A DNA stretch of 64,000 nt, taken from assembly GCF_900107045.1 (NCBI RefSeq), contig NZ_FNON01000009.1:248001-312000 (forward strand), given 5' to 3'. Source of the stretch: Amycolatopsis xylanica. GTDB lineage: Bacteria > Actinomycetota > Actinomycetes > Mycobacteriales > Pseudonocardiaceae. The notes beneath the pieces are model-generated. The model did no database searches, had not been told where the DNA came from, and was given only the letters and a program-made list of their open reading frames with translations. How positions within the stretch are numbered: position 1 is the stretch's first letter; each line of letters opens with the position of its first letter. Both the position numbers and the translations under genes were made by a program. This document shows positions 33,834-42,388 of this stretch, one piece after another.

Positions 33834-34118
33834 TTGATCACCGCGATCGTCCTGATCCAGGCAGCGGCCGAATCCATCCCGGAAGCCGCGCAGGCGATCG
33901 CCGACATCGAAGGCGTCACCGAGGTCTACTCGTGCGCCGGCGACGTCGACCTGATCGCGAAGGTCCGGGTGGCCGCGCACGAGGACCTCGCCGACCTCAT
34001 CCCGGCGAAGATCAGCAAGGTCCCCGGTGTCCTCGGCACCGACACGCACATCGCCTTCCGCTCCTACTCGCGCGCGGACACCGACGCGGCCTTCTCCATC
34101 GGCGTCGACGGCGTCTGA
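33834..34118 (+). CDS. Stand-alone Lrp/AsnC ligand-binding domain protein
   Basis: 94 residues, the RAM domain of Lrp/AsnC regulators without the helix-turn-helix. ITAIVLIQ, IADIEGVTEVYSCAGDVDLIAKVRV and ISKVPGVLGTDTHIAF match the family. The start is TTG with GGGAGG 5 bases upstream. It probably binds an amino acid and may assemble with full-length Lrp-type regulators. It lies 34 bases after the exonuclease fusion on the same strand. Confidence 0.88.
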   Translation: MITAIVLIQAAAESIPEAAQAIADIEGVTEVYSCAGDVDLIAKVRVAAHEDLADLIPAKISKVPGVLGTDTHIAFRSYSRADTDAAFSIGVDGV

Positions 34119-34143
34119 CCGCTCATTCTGGGGGCGGTTGAAC

Positions 34144-34188
34144 GTTGTGAACGGGGCGTTCACAACGCTGAGCGACGCAAACGCCCCG
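34144..34188. repeat. Palindrome GTTGTGAACG (family D, copy 2)
   Basis: GTTGTGAACGGGGCGTTCACAAC is self-complementary except for its centre, and GGGGCGTT also pairs with AACGCCCC downstream. It is the relative of the element at 15806. Confidence 0.55.
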
Positions 34189-34205
34189 CTCATTACGCCC
34201 GCCGT

Positions 34206-34254
34206 CGCGAAACCCGAGTTTGGGCCATTGGACGGCCCAAACTCGGGTTTCGCG
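34206..34254. terminator. Perfect palindrome between convergent genes (family E)
   Basis: 21-base arms (CGCGAAACCCGAGTTTGGGC at 34206 and its complement to 34254) with a 7-base loop. It ends 3 bases before the hydrolase stop. Likely a bidirectional terminator. Confidence 0.7.
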
Positions 34255-34257
34255 CGC

Positions 34258-35139
34258 TCACGAGTCCTTGGACTCGACGTGCCCGAATTCGGCCGAGAGC
34301 CCGTCGCGTGCCGCCTGCCAGGAGGCATCTCCCGGGTAGAGCGTGGAGCGCAAGTACGCAGTGGTGAGCTCCTGGACGACCGCGACCCGGTCCGGGTTCT
34401 CGTCCGTCGTCTCCGCGACGTCATAGCCGGAGATCCCGCCCAGCCCGTGCTCCGCGTCCACCAGTGAGAGCAGTGCTTTCGGTCCCGGGGCCTGGAAGTA
34501 CGGATCGGCGTGCCACTCCGCTCCCCTGACGGTCAGGTGCGTGGACGTGTCCTTCTCACCGGCCACGACGAGCGCCGGCGCCGTCATCGACGAGAAGTCC
34601 ATGGCCGACAGGAACGGGTAGTTCTCGGAGACGAACTCGGTGACGCCGCCGTTGCCCGGTGCCGCGAGCAGCACGCCCGCCTTGATCCGCGGCTCGGACA
34701 GGTCTTCGTCGACCCGTGCGCCCAGCAGCAGGCTCGCCGTGTGCCCGCCCATCGAATGCCCCACCACGGCGACCTTGTCCCGGTCGAGCCGCCCGGCCAG
34801 CGAGGGAACGGCGGCCTCGATCGCGTCCAGGCCGTCGAACACGTGCTTCATGTCCTGCGTGCGGGTCCGCCAGGCATCGGAGACTTCGAGGCTCAACGTC
34901 TTGGAATCCAGATGCGTGGGCTGGATGACGGCGAATCCTCGCGCCGCCCAGAAGTTGACGAGCGGCGCGTACCCGTTCAGCGAGGACAGGTGGTTCGAAA
35001 AGCCGAGCCCGTGCGACAGCAGGATGATCGGCAGTCCGTCGCCGGTCATCGGCGCGGAGACCCGCACCCGCAGCTCCACGGCGCGGCCGGGCGCCGGGAC
35101 GGTCACCGGGCTTACCGAGAGGACGGGGGATTCACTCAT
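34258..35139 (-). CDS. Alpha/beta hydrolase (chlorophyllase/PAF-acetylhydrolase-like)
   Basis: 293 residues from the ATG at 35139, with AAGGTGAGC upstream; longer frames are not supported. The nucleophile elbow is GHSMGGHT (Ser about residue 121), after LSHGLGFSNH for the oxyanion hole. The acid is likely Asp in VVAGEKDTSTH, and the His lies in DAEHGLGG. The chain has no signal peptide. It is probably a carboxylesterase with unknown substrate. A promoter with an overlapping palindrome precedes it, which suggests dedicated regulation. Confidence 0.85.
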   Translation of the reverse strand: MSESPVLSVSPVTVPAPGRAVELRVRVSAPMTGDGLPIILLSHGLGFSNHLSSLNGYAPLVNFWAARGFAVIQPTHLDSKTLSLEVSDAWRTRTQDMKHVFDGLDAIEAAVPSLAGRLDRDKVAVVGHSMGGHTASLLLGARVDEDLSEPRIKAGVLLAAPGNGGVTEFVSENYPFLSAMDFSSMTAPALVVAGEKDTSTHLTVRGAEWHADPYFQAPGPKALLSLVDAEHGLGGISGYDVAETTDENPDRVAVVQELTTAYLRSTLYPGDASWQAARDGLSAEFGHVESKDS

Positions 35140-35171
35140 GATGCTCACCTTTTCGTCGATTGCACTCAAGC

Positions 35172-35217
35172 GGAGCGCTGCTCCGGAACTATACGGAGCA
35201 ACGTTCCACTTAGTCAA
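35172..35217 (-). promoter_or_regulatory. Hydrolase promoter with overlapping operator-like palindromes
   Basis: On the minus strand TTGACT (35212-35217), 18 bases, TATAGT (35188-35193). GCTCCG/CGGAGC flank the -10 box, GGAAC and GTTCC lie on both sides, and GGAGCGCTGCTCC follows at 35172. This dense symmetry is typical of a TetR-like operator. No regulator gene lies next to it. Confidence 0.5.
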
Positions 35218-35275
35218 CCGCGGCGGGAGAACGTGGCGCTCGCCTCGAAGGCTGCCCGATGGCCTCACACAAAGA

Positions 35276-35323
35276 GGTCGTGAGTGTTCCGGCCGGTTAG
35301 AACCGGCCGGAACACTCACGACC
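35276..35323. repeat. Palindrome GGTCGTGAGTG (family C, copy 2)
   Basis: Two 23-base perfect arms with a 2-base centre (core TTCCGGCCGGTT). It lies downstream of qcrB, next to a classical terminator. Confidence 0.7.
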
Positions 35324-35332
35324 CCAACGCAA

Positions 35333-35363
35333 AAGGCCCCCACCATGACCAGGTGGGGGCCTT
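35333..35363 (-). terminator. Terminator of the ctaE-qcrCAB operon
   Basis: AAGGCCCCCACC pairs with GGTGGGGGCCTT around a 7-base loop and is followed by T residues on the minus strand. It lies 15 bases past the qcrB stop. Confidence 0.8.
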
Positions 35364-35377
35364 GTGCGTTGAGTGAC

Positions 35378-37066
35378 TCAGTGGCCGGAGGTGATCTCCT
35401 TGGCGGCGGGCGCGTGCCCGTTGCCGGAGGCCTCCGTCGGCTCGCCGCCGATGGAGTCCGGCTGGCCGCCGTGACCGTTCGCGCGGGCACGGGCCAGCGC
35501 GGCGGTCTCCTCGGCCGGGTCCGCGGTCCACCAGGAACCGGGGACCGCCTCGCCCGCGGAACCGAGCTTGTTCATCTTCTTGGGCACCGTGGCGCCCTGG
35601 TACTCCAGCGGGATCGCGTGGCCGTGGTCGTCGACCCCGCCCAGCGGCTGGTGCAGCTCGATGAACTCACCGTGCGGGAGCCGCTTGATGATGCCGGTCT
35701 CGACACCGTGCTCCAGCACCTCACGGTCCGCACGCTGCAGGCCGAGGCAGATCCGGTAGGTGATGTAGTACGCGATCGGCGGCACCAGCAGCACGCCGAT
35801 ACGGCCTGCCCAGGTGGTCGCGTTCAGCGAGATGTCGAACTGGTCGGCGATGATGTCGTTGAAGCCCGACAGCTCGATGACCATGAAGAACGCCAGCGCC
35901 ATGATGCCCAGCGAGGTGCGCACCGGGGTGTCGCGCGGACGCTGCAACAGGTTGTGGTGCGCGGTGTCGCCCGAGAGTTTTCGCTCGATCCACGGATAGC
36001 CGAGCAGCAGCCCGAACAGCAGTGGCATGCCGATCATGCCGGGGAACGCCACCGCCGGGATCGTGTAGTTGCCGAGGTCGATCTCCCACGGCGGCCAGAT
36101 CCGGAGCATGCCGTCGGCCCATGCCATGTACCAGTCAGGCTGGGAACCGGCCGAGACCTGCGCGGCGTTGTACGGGCCGATGTTCCAGATCGGGTTGATC
36201 TGGAAGAGGCCGGACATCAGCGCGATGACGCCGGTGACGACCGCGAAGAACGCGCCGCCCTTCAGCGCGAACACCGGCATGATGCGCACGCCGACGACGT
36301 TGGTCTCCTTGCGCTTCACCCCGGGGAACTGGGTGTGCTTCTGGTACCAGACCAGCGCCAGGTGGGCGCCGACCAGCGCCAGCATGATGCCGGGCAGCAG
36401 CAGGATGTGGATCGTGTACAGGCGCGGGATGATCTCGTTGCCGGGGAACTCCCCGCCGAAGATCGCCCAGTGCAGCCAGGTGCCGATGACCGGGCTCGCC
36501 AGCACGATGCCCGACAGCGTCGCGCGGATACCGGTGCCCGAGAGCAGGTCGTCCGGCAGCGAGTAGCCGAAGAAGCCTTCGAAGCAGCCCAGGATCAGCA
36601 GCAGGCCACCGATGACCCAGTTCGCCTCACGCGGGCGCCGGAACGCGCCGGTGAAGAAGATCCGGAACATGTGGACCATCATCGAGGCGACGAAGATCAG
36701 CGCCGCCCAGTGGTGCAGCTGCCGCACGAACAGGCCGCCGCGCACGTCGAACGAGATGTCCAGCGTGGTCTCGAAGGCACGCGACATCGCGACGCCCTGG
36801 AGGTTCTGGAAGCTGCCGTGGTAGATGACCTCTTCCATCGACGGGTCGAAGAAGAGCGTCAGGTACACGCCGGAGAGCAGCAGGATGATGAAGCTGTAGA
36901 GCGCGATCTCGCCCAGCAGGAAGGACCAGTGGGTCGGGAACACCTTGTTGAGCTGGTGCCGCATGCCTTTGGCGAGGTGGTACCGATCGTCGGCCCACTT
37001 CGCACCGGCTCCGGCCGCCTTTTCGACGGGGTTGGTGCCCTTCGTCGGTGTCGTCAGTGAACTCAT
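35378..37066 (-). CDS. qcrB: Cytochrome bc1 complex cytochrome b subunit
   Basis: 562 residues from the ATG at 37066, which overlaps the qcrA stop (ATGA). It is the membrane core of the menaquinol-cytochrome c reductase. Motifs: HWSFLLGEIALYSF, LHHWAALIFVASMMVHMFRIFFTGAFRRPRE with heme-ligand His pairs, SLPDDLLSGTGIR, and the Qo motif ending in PPWE (IWPPWEID). A C-terminal extension of about 130 residues, ending in a Gly/His-rich tail, is typical of actinobacteria. It works in the bc1-aa3 supercomplex with the neighbouring ctaE, ctaC and ctaF products. Confidence 0.97.
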   Translation of the reverse strand: MSSLTTPTKGTNPVEKAAGAGAKWADDRYHLAKGMRHQLNKVFPTHWSFLLGEIALYSFIILLLSGVYLTLFFDPSMEEVIYHGSFQNLQGVAMSRAFETTLDISFDVRGGLFVRQLHHWAALIFVASMMVHMFRIFFTGAFRRPREANWVIGGLLLILGCFEGFFGYSLPDDLLSGTGIRATLSGIVLASPVIGTWLHWAIFGGEFPGNEIIPRLYTIHILLLPGIMLALVGAHLALVWYQKHTQFPGVKRKETNVVGVRIMPVFALKGGAFFAVVTGVIALMSGLFQINPIWNIGPYNAAQVSAGSQPDWYMAWADGMLRIWPPWEIDLGNYTIPAVAFPGMIGMPLLFGLLLGYPWIERKLSGDTAHHNLLQRPRDTPVRTSLGIMALAFFMVIELSGFNDIIADQFDISLNATTWAGRIGVLLVPPIAYYITYRICLGLQRADREVLEHGVETGIIKRLPHGEFIELHQPLGGVDDHGHAIPLEYQGATVPKKMNKLGSAGEAVPGSWWTADPAEETAALARARANGHGGQPDSIGGEPTEASGNGHAPAAKEITSGH

Positions 37067-38220
37067 TGTGACTTCCGCTCCCAAAAGGCCGGTCCGATGG
37101 CCTCGATGAAATCGCCCTTCGCGATTAAGTATCCATCTTTGTCCACGGTAATCGGAAGTTGCGCCAGCGGCCGGGTGGCCGGTCCGAAGATGGGCTTCGC
37201 GTAGTGCAGCGCGTCGAACTGCGACTGGTGGCACGGGCACAGGATCCGGTTGGTCCGCTGCTCGTACAGGGAGGTCGGGCAGCCGACGTGGCTGCAGATC
37301 TTCGTGTAGGCGTAGTAGTCGCCGTAGTTGAAGTCTTCCTGGCCCTGGCGCTTGACGACCTTGGCGGCGTCGGACGGGCGCAGGCGGATGAGCATGACCG
37401 GGCTGTCCACCCGCTTCAGCGCGTGGAGCATGGCCTTCTCGTTGCCGCGCTCGGACTCACGGAACGGGAACACCGTCTCCATGGCGCCCGCGTCCAGGTC
37501 CTCCGCCTTGACCAGCACGGGTTCGGTCTCGTCCCACTTGCCGGTGAAGCGGCGCAGGTAGACGACCTCACCGGGGAACTCCGACTTCCACGGCGTGTGC
37601 CACAGGGAGTCCTTGTTCTCGGTGTCCTTCCAGGGGTCCTTGATGAAGGACGCCACCGGCAGCGCGGCGGCCGCGAGGCCGATCGCGCCCACGCCGAGGC
37701 CGGCCGAGCGCTTGATCAGCGAACGCCGGGCGATGGTCGAGCGGTTACCCGCGTCGGCCAGCTGCGCGAGGATGGTGGCCTTGTCGACCTCCTGGGAGCC
37801 GCCGTCGCCGCGCTCCTGGATCGCCACCTCGTGCGGGATGAACTTCTTCGTGTACAGCAGCAGGCCGATCGCCAGGCTGAGGATCGCCAGGCCCAGCGTC
37901 ACACCCAGTGCGGGCGTGTACAGGCTGTAGGTGGCGTGCGCGTCCTCGTCGAACGGGGACTTGTACTCCCACCAGTGCGGGTCCCACGGCGAGGCGATGA
38001 CCACGACGAACGCGATCGCCGACAGGGCCGACAGCCCGAACCAGGCGGCGATGGCGCGCTCGGCGCGCTTCTCGGCGCGGGTGCCCTTGACCGGCCAGGG
38101 GTCGGGGTACTCGACGAGTTCGACCCCGTCGAGCTTCGTGCCCAGCTCCACCAGCTGGTCACGGTCCATCTCGGCCAACTCCGCCTCGCTCGGCGGCTTC
38201 GGCCCCTCCGCGGCGCTCAT
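37063..38220 (-). CDS. qcrA: Cytochrome bc1 complex Rieske iron-sulfur subunit
   Basis: 385 residues from the ATG at 38220, overlapping the qcrC stop. The actinobacterial form has three N-terminal membrane helices (AIAAWFGLSALSAIAFVVVI, LGVTLGLAILSLAIGLLLY, LGVGAIGLAAAALPVASF with a twin-arginine-like IARRSLIKRS before the third). The Rieske cluster motifs are CSHVGCP and CPCHQSQFD near the C-terminus. It carries electrons from quinol to the cytochrome c domain of QcrC. Confidence 0.97.
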   Translation of the reverse strand: MSAAEGPKPPSEAELAEMDRDQLVELGTKLDGVELVEYPDPWPVKGTRAEKRAERAIAAWFGLSALSAIAFVVVIASPWDPHWWEYKSPFDEDAHATYSLYTPALGVTLGLAILSLAIGLLLYTKKFIPHEVAIQERGDGGSQEVDKATILAQLADAGNRSTIARRSLIKRSAGLGVGAIGLAAAALPVASFIKDPWKDTENKDSLWHTPWKSEFPGEVVYLRRFTGKWDETEPVLVKAEDLDAGAMETVFPFRESERGNEKAMLHALKRVDSPVMLIRLRPSDAAKVVKRQGQEDFNYGDYYAYTKICSHVGCPTSLYEQRTNRILCPCHQSQFDALHYAKPIFGPATRPLAQLPITVDKDGYLIAKGDFIEAIGPAFWERKSQ

Positions 38221-39044
38221 GCCTTCGATCCAATCCACAACGTCACGCCGATCAGACCGGCGATTCCCACGATCCACGCGATCACGCCTTCGGACGACGG
38301 GCCGAACCCGCCGAGGCCGTTGCCGCCCGGGTTGTTGTTCCCGTCGGACACCGACTTCACGAAGGCGATGATGTCCTTCTTCTCACTCACGGTGAGCTGC
38401 CGGTTCGAGAACTTCGGCATGTTCTGCGGGCCGGTCAGCATCGCCGTGTACAGCTGCTCTTCGGTCGCCGGGTCCAGGTTCGGCGCGAACTTGCCGCCCG
38501 AGAGCGCGCCGCCGCGGCCGGTGAACTGGTGGCACGAGGCGCAGTTGAGGCGGAACAGCTCGCCACCGCGGGCCGGGTTGTCACCGCGCAGCGCGGCGCC
38601 CTTCTCGGCGGGCCGCTCGGGGCCGCCGCCGTGCGCCTGCACGTAGGCGCCGACCGCGTCGATCTCCTCCGGCGTCAGCTTCGGCGGCTTGCGCGGGATC
38701 TGCGCTTCCTGACGGGCGGCGGGCATCCGGCCGCTGGAGGTCTGGAAGTAGACGGCGGCGTCGCCGATGCCGATCAGGCTCGGCCCGCGGTCCTGCACAC
38801 CTTCGAGGTTGGCGCCGTGGCACTCGATACAGGTGTTGTTGTAAACCTGCTCGCCCTTGCGCAGCAGAGCCGGGTCTCCCTGGGCTTGCGCGGTCTGGGG
38901 CGAGGGGGCGAACACCGCGTACAGCCCGCCGACACTGAGCAGACCGATGCCGAGCGCGAGTGCGCCGGCGAACCGCCTGCGTGCCTTGGTCCGGGCCCGG
39001 AACCTGCGCTCCGTCTTCGCCTCGGTGTTCTTACTGGTGGTCAT
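38217..39044 (-). CDS. qcrC: Cytochrome bc1 complex diheme cytochrome c subunit
   Basis: 275 residues. Two heme-binding motifs, CIECH (about residue 76) and CASCH (about residue 178), one N-terminal helix (FAGALALGIGLLSVGGLYAVF) and one C-terminal helix anchor it to the membrane. It replaces soluble cytochrome c in actinobacteria and hands electrons directly to the aa3 oxidase. The stop overlaps the qcrA start. Confidence 0.96.
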   Translation of the reverse strand: MTTSKNTEAKTERRFRARTKARRRFAGALALGIGLLSVGGLYAVFAPSPQTAQAQGDPALLRKGEQVYNNTCIECHGANLEGVQDRGPSLIGIGDAAVYFQTSSGRMPAARQEAQIPRKPPKLTPEEIDAVGAYVQAHGGGPERPAEKGAALRGDNPARGGELFRLNCASCHQFTGRGGALSGGKFAPNLDPATEEQLYTAMLTGPQNMPKFSNRQLTVSEKKDIIAFVKSVSDGNNNPGGNGLGGFGPSSEGVIAWIVGIAGLIGVTLWIGSKA

Positions 39045-39111
39045 CTCTGCGGCAACCCTTGCTGTCAGTTCGGGCCGATGTGGACGTGGTGGCTGGCTGT
39101 GGTGCGGTCGA

Positions 39112-39735
39112 TCAAGGAAGCAGGTAGATGACCGCGAACAACCCGACCCACACGATGTCGACGAAGTGCCAGTAGTACGACACGACGATCGCCGACGTCG
39201 CCTGCGCGGGGGTGAACTTGCTCATCCTCGTGCGGATGAGCAGGAACACGAACGCGATGAGCCCGCCGATCACGTGCAGTCCGTGGAACCCGGTCGCCAG
39301 GTAGAACACCGTGCCGAACGGGCCGGACGGGATCGTCAGGCCTTCGTGCACGAGGTTCATGTACTCGTAGCCCTGACCGCCGACGAAGATGGCGCCCATG
39401 ATCAGGGTCGCGATGTACCAGCGCCGGAGCCCGTACACGTCACCCTGCTCGGCCGCGAACACGCCGAGCTGGCAGGTGAACGACGAGGCCACCAGGATCA
39501 CCGTGAACGGGATCGCGTACGGCAGGTTGAGATGGAACTCTTCGCCGTGCAGCAGTGGCGGCCAATGGCCGCTGGAGTTCTGGGCCTTGACCGTGAAGAA
39601 CATCGCGAACAGACCAGCGAAGAACATGAGCTCGCTGGAAAGCCACACGATCGTGCCGACACTGACCATGTTCGGCCTGTTCAGCGAGTGCACCCGCTGG
39701 CTGATGGTGGGAGCTGCCGTTGTCACGCGTCGCAT
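39112..39735 (-). CDS. ctaE: Cytochrome c oxidase subunit III
   Basis: 207 residues with five membrane segments, e.g. IVWLSSELMFFAGLFAMFFT and FYLATGFHGLHVIGGLIAFVFLL, and a C-terminal YYWHFVDIVWVGLFAVIYLL typical of subunit III. GAGAGGACA precedes the ATG. It heads the ctaE-qcrC-qcrA-qcrB operon (67-base gap to qcrC). The catalytic subunit gene ctaD is not in the window. Confidence 0.96.
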   Translation of the reverse strand: MRRVTTAAPTISQRVHSLNRPNMVSVGTIVWLSSELMFFAGLFAMFFTVKAQNSSGHWPPLLHGEEFHLNLPYAIPFTVILVASSFTCQLGVFAAEQGDVYGLRRWYIATLIMGAIFVGGQGYEYMNLVHEGLTIPSGPFGTVFYLATGFHGLHVIGGLIAFVFLLIRTRMSKFTPAQATSAIVVSYYWHFVDIVWVGLFAVIYLLP

Positions 39736-39819
39736 TATGTCCTCTCAAGGCCAGGCGTGTCCGCGCGGGTCCACGGCGGGTCGCGTGCGGACTCGATCAC
39801 AATCAGGAGGGACTTACCC

Positions 39820-40233
39820 GTGAGTTTGCTTGATCGGCTCCGCGACCTGGTCAGAAAGCCGCGAGAGCCCGATTTATCCACCTCAACGCCCGGTTTGACG
39901 GTCGTCGCGGAGGCCTTCGACCCCGCCGAAGCCGACTCTTCCGTGCTCGCCAGATCACCTGATTGGGTCGCCGACCGGCAGGCGGTGCTGCGCCATCACC
40001 TCGTCTTGCCGTCGGATCGTGTCGAAGAGGCCGCCCGGACACTCGCCCAGGACGGCTGGGAGCTGCGCGAACAGTCCCGCTCGGACGCGGGCGTGACGTT
40101 GCACGCACTGCGCGTCCAGGCACTCGACGCGCTGCACTGCGCCCAGGAGCGGTCGCGGATGGCCGGTCTGGCGCAGCGGCTCGGCGGCGACTCGCTCGGG
40201 TGGGACGCACTGCAAGGCCCTCCTCCTACGTGA
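39820..40233 (+). CDS. Hypothetical protein
   Basis: 137 residues from the GTG at 39820, with AGGAGGG 9 bases upstream. The N-terminal 25 residues are basic. The middle, LRHHLVLPSDRVEEAARTLAQDGWELREQ, reads like a small beta-alpha-beta (ferredoxin-like) domain, with a helical end. It is divergent from ctaE. I do not recognise the family. Confidence 0.72.
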   Translation: MSLLDRLRDLVRKPREPDLSTSTPGLTVVAEAFDPAEADSSVLARSPDWVADRQAVLRHHLVLPSDRVEEAARTLAQDGWELREQSRSDAGVTLHALRVQALDALHCAQERSRMAGLAQRLGGDSLGWDALQGPPPT

Positions 40234-40290
40234 TCTCGGTCATGGCCGATAGCATCGGGCCGAACCCCACCGCTTCTGGAGGAATGCACG

Positions 40291-40692
40291 ATGAGCGACT
40301 CGCTGAGGATCCTGGTGTTCAGCCACAAGCCGGAGGTGCGCGAGTCGATCATCAACGCGATCGGCCGCCGTCCGGCCACCGACCTGCCCAGGGTCGAGTT
40401 CGTCGAGGTCTCCGGCGTCGGCAAGGCGATGGAGGAGATGGACGCGGGCGCCGTCGACCTGGCGCTGCTCGACGGTGAGGCCCAGCCCACCGGCGGCATC
40501 GGCCTGACGCGCCAGTTCAAGAACGAGATCGAGAACTGCCCGCCGATCGTGGTGGTCGTCCGGCGCAAGGACGACCGCTGGCTGGCCACCTGGTCGCAGG
40601 CGGACGCCGTGCTGGTGCACCCGCTCGACCCGCTGACGGCCGCCGAGACGGTCGCGGACGTGCTGCGGCGCGTCCCAGCCGTGCACGGGTGA
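40291..40692 (+). CDS. Degenerate response-regulator receiver domain protein
   Basis: 133 residues with the beta/alpha order of a CheY-like receiver: LRILVFSHKPEVRESI, VDLALLDGEAQPTGG, PPIVVVVRRKDD, ADAVLVHPLDPLTAAETV. The candidate phospho-Asp in LALLDGE is present. The acidic pair at the end of strand 1 is replaced by Ser-His, the Thr/Ser of strand 4 by Arg and the Lys of strand 5 by His, so normal phosphorylation is unlikely. GGAGGA lies 7 bases before the ATG. It overlaps the trpD start by GTGA, so the two are coupled. Confidence 0.78.
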   Translation: MSDSLRILVFSHKPEVRESIINAIGRRPATDLPRVEFVEVSGVGKAMEEMDAGAVDLALLDGEAQPTGGIGLTRQFKNEIENCPPIVVVVRRKDDRWLATWSQADAVLVHPLDPLTAAETVADVLRRVPAVHG

Positions 40693-41729
40693 GCCGGATG
40701 GCACAGACCTGGCCAGGGCTGCTCACCCAGCTGGTCGCCCGCGCCGACCTGTCCGAGGCGGACACCTCGTGGGCCATGGACCGGATCATGGCCGGCGAGG
40801 CGACCCCGGCCCAGATCGCCGGGTTCGCGATCGCGCTGCGCGCCAAGGGTGAGACCCCGGCGGAGATCTCCGGGCTCGCCTCGGCGATGCTGGCGCACGC
40901 GCGCCGGGTCACCTGGGACGGGCACGCGGTCGACATCGTCGGCACCGGCGGCGACCGGTCGAACTCGGTCAACATCTCGACCATGGCGTCGATCGTGACG
41001 GCCGCGGCAGGCGCTCCCGTCGCCAAGCACGGCAACCGCAGCGCCTCGTCGAAGTCGGGCGCGGCCGACGTGCTGGAGGCGCTGGGCGTCACGATCGGGC
41101 TCGGCCCCGACGACGTCTCACGCTGCATCAGCGAGGTCGGCATCGGGTTCTTCTTCGCGCCGGTGTTCCACCCCGGCTTCCGGCACGCCGGACCGACACG
41201 CAGCGAGCTGGGCGTGCCGACGACGTTCAACCTGCTGGGGCCGCTGACCAACCCGGCGCAGCCGTCGAGCGCGCTGATCGGCTGCGCGTACGCGGACAAG
41301 ACAGAGGTGCTCGCGGAGGTCTTCGCCCGGCGCGGCGCGACGGTGCTGCTCGTGCGCGGCGACGACGGCCTCGACGAGATCACCACCACGTCGACGTCGA
41401 CGGTCTGGGTGATCAGCGGCGGCGAGATCCGCAAGGAGACCTTCGACCCGGCCACGGTGGGCATCCCGCGCGCCACGGCCGAGGACCTGCGCGGCGGCGA
41501 CGCCTCGGAAAACGCCGAGGTGGTCCGTCAGCTCGTGGCCGGTAAGTCAGGTCCGGTCCGCGACGCGGTCCTCCTCAACGCGGCCGCCGCACTGGCCGCG
41601 CACCAGGGCTTCTCCGGCTCCCTCACGGACGATCTCCGCGCCGGTCTCACCCGGGCGGCCGCCGCGATCGACTCAGGCGCCGCGGCCACGCTCCTGGCCG
41701 ACTGGGCCGCCTTCAAGCCCACCCCCTGA
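40689..41729 (+). CDS. trpD: Anthranilate phosphoribosyltransferase
   Basis: 346 residues. It transfers phosphoribose from PRPP to anthranilate in tryptophan synthesis. Motifs: VDIVGTGGDRSNSVNISTM (PRPP loop), AKHGNRSASSKSGAADVLEALG, FFFAPVFHPGFRHAGPTRSELG and TTFNLLGPLTNPAQP. GTG at 40689 overlaps the receiver-like gene; an ATG three codons later is also possible. No other trp gene is nearby. Family-A repeat and a terminator follow. Confidence 0.95.
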   Translation: MSRMAQTWPGLLTQLVARADLSEADTSWAMDRIMAGEATPAQIAGFAIALRAKGETPAEISGLASAMLAHARRVTWDGHAVDIVGTGGDRSNSVNISTMASIVTAAAGAPVAKHGNRSASSKSGAADVLEALGVTIGLGPDDVSRCISEVGIGFFFAPVFHPGFRHAGPTRSELGVPTTFNLLGPLTNPAQPSSALIGCAYADKTEVLAEVFARRGATVLLVRGDDGLDEITTTSTSTVWVISGGEIRKETFDPATVGIPRATAEDLRGGDASENAEVVRQLVAGKSGPVRDAVLLNAAAALAAHQGFSGSLTDDLRAGLTRAAAAIDSGAAATLLADWAAFKPTP

Positions 41730-41743
41730 CCCCAGGCCCGGCT

Positions 41744-41837
41744 AAAAAAAATCCCAATGTGGCTTTCGTCAGATTCGAGCTGACGAAAGCCACATTGGCT
41801 GCCTGGAAACTGACCAATGCCACATTGGGATTTTTTT
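41744..41837. terminator. Nested palindrome with A/T runs (family A, copy 4)
   Basis: Inner arms CCAATGTGGCTTTCGTCAG and complement (loop 7) are followed by a third arm, CCACATTGGGATTTTTTT, which can pair with the first arm from its AAAAAAATCCCAATGTGG start. The A and T runs make it a classical terminator in both directions, between trpD and ctaF. Confidence 0.75.
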
Positions 41838-41855
41838 CCCGGGCCCTGGCGTGCG

Positions 41856-41893
41856 AAAAGGCCCCCTCCCGGGATCTCGGGAGGGGGCCTTTT
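41856..41893. terminator. Terminator of ctaF
   Basis: AAAAGGCCCCCTCCCG pairs with CGGGAGGGGGCCTTTT around 6 bases. It lies 15 bases past the ctaF stop on the minus strand. Confidence 0.85.
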
Positions 41894-41907
41894 GGCTGAT
41901 CAGGGGG

Positions 41908-42330
41908 TCAGTCGTGGTTGGGGCCGGTGTGGTACTCGAAGACCAGGCCGCCGATGCTGATGAGCAGCAGCACGATGGCGATCACCAGCAGCCAGACGTG
42001 GAAGAACGCCAGCGCCAGCCCGGCGAGGCCCGCCGAGGCCGCGAGGCCGATCGGCCAGTAGCTGCCGGGGCTGAAGAAGCCCAGCTCGCCCGCGCCGTCG
42101 CTGATCTCGGCCTCTTCGTTGTCCTCGGGACGGGCCGTCTCGAGACGACGGGCCACGAAGCGCAGGTAGGTGCCTGCCAGCAGCGAGAGCCCACCGGTGA
42201 GGATCAGCGCGACCAGGCCGACCGGCTCGGTGCCGTACCCACTCCAGAAGTGGGTCATGATCCCGTAGGCGATCGCCGCGAGGAAAGCAAAGCCGGTGAC
42301 GAGTTCGAAGATCCTGGCTTCGACCTTCAT
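41908..42330 (-). CDS. ctaF: Cytochrome c oxidase subunit IV (actinobacterial type)
   Basis: 140 residues with four membrane helices (FELVTGFAFLAAIAYGIM, GLVALILTGGLSLLAGTYL, WPIGLAASAGLAGLALAFF, WLLVIAIVLLLISIGGLVFEY). Length and pattern match the small actinobacterial oxidase subunit. It lies 58 bases after ctaC in the same direction. Confidence 0.93.
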   Translation of the reverse strand: MKVEARIFELVTGFAFLAAIAYGIMTHFWSGYGTEPVGLVALILTGGLSLLAGTYLRFVARRLETARPEDNEEAEISDGAGELGFFSPGSYWPIGLAASAGLAGLALAFFHVWLLVIAIVLLLISIGGLVFEYHTGPNHD

Positions 42331-42388
42331 GACTGAGATGTCCTTACTGGTGTCGAACTGCTGCGGGCTGCGGGGAAGGACCGGGACC

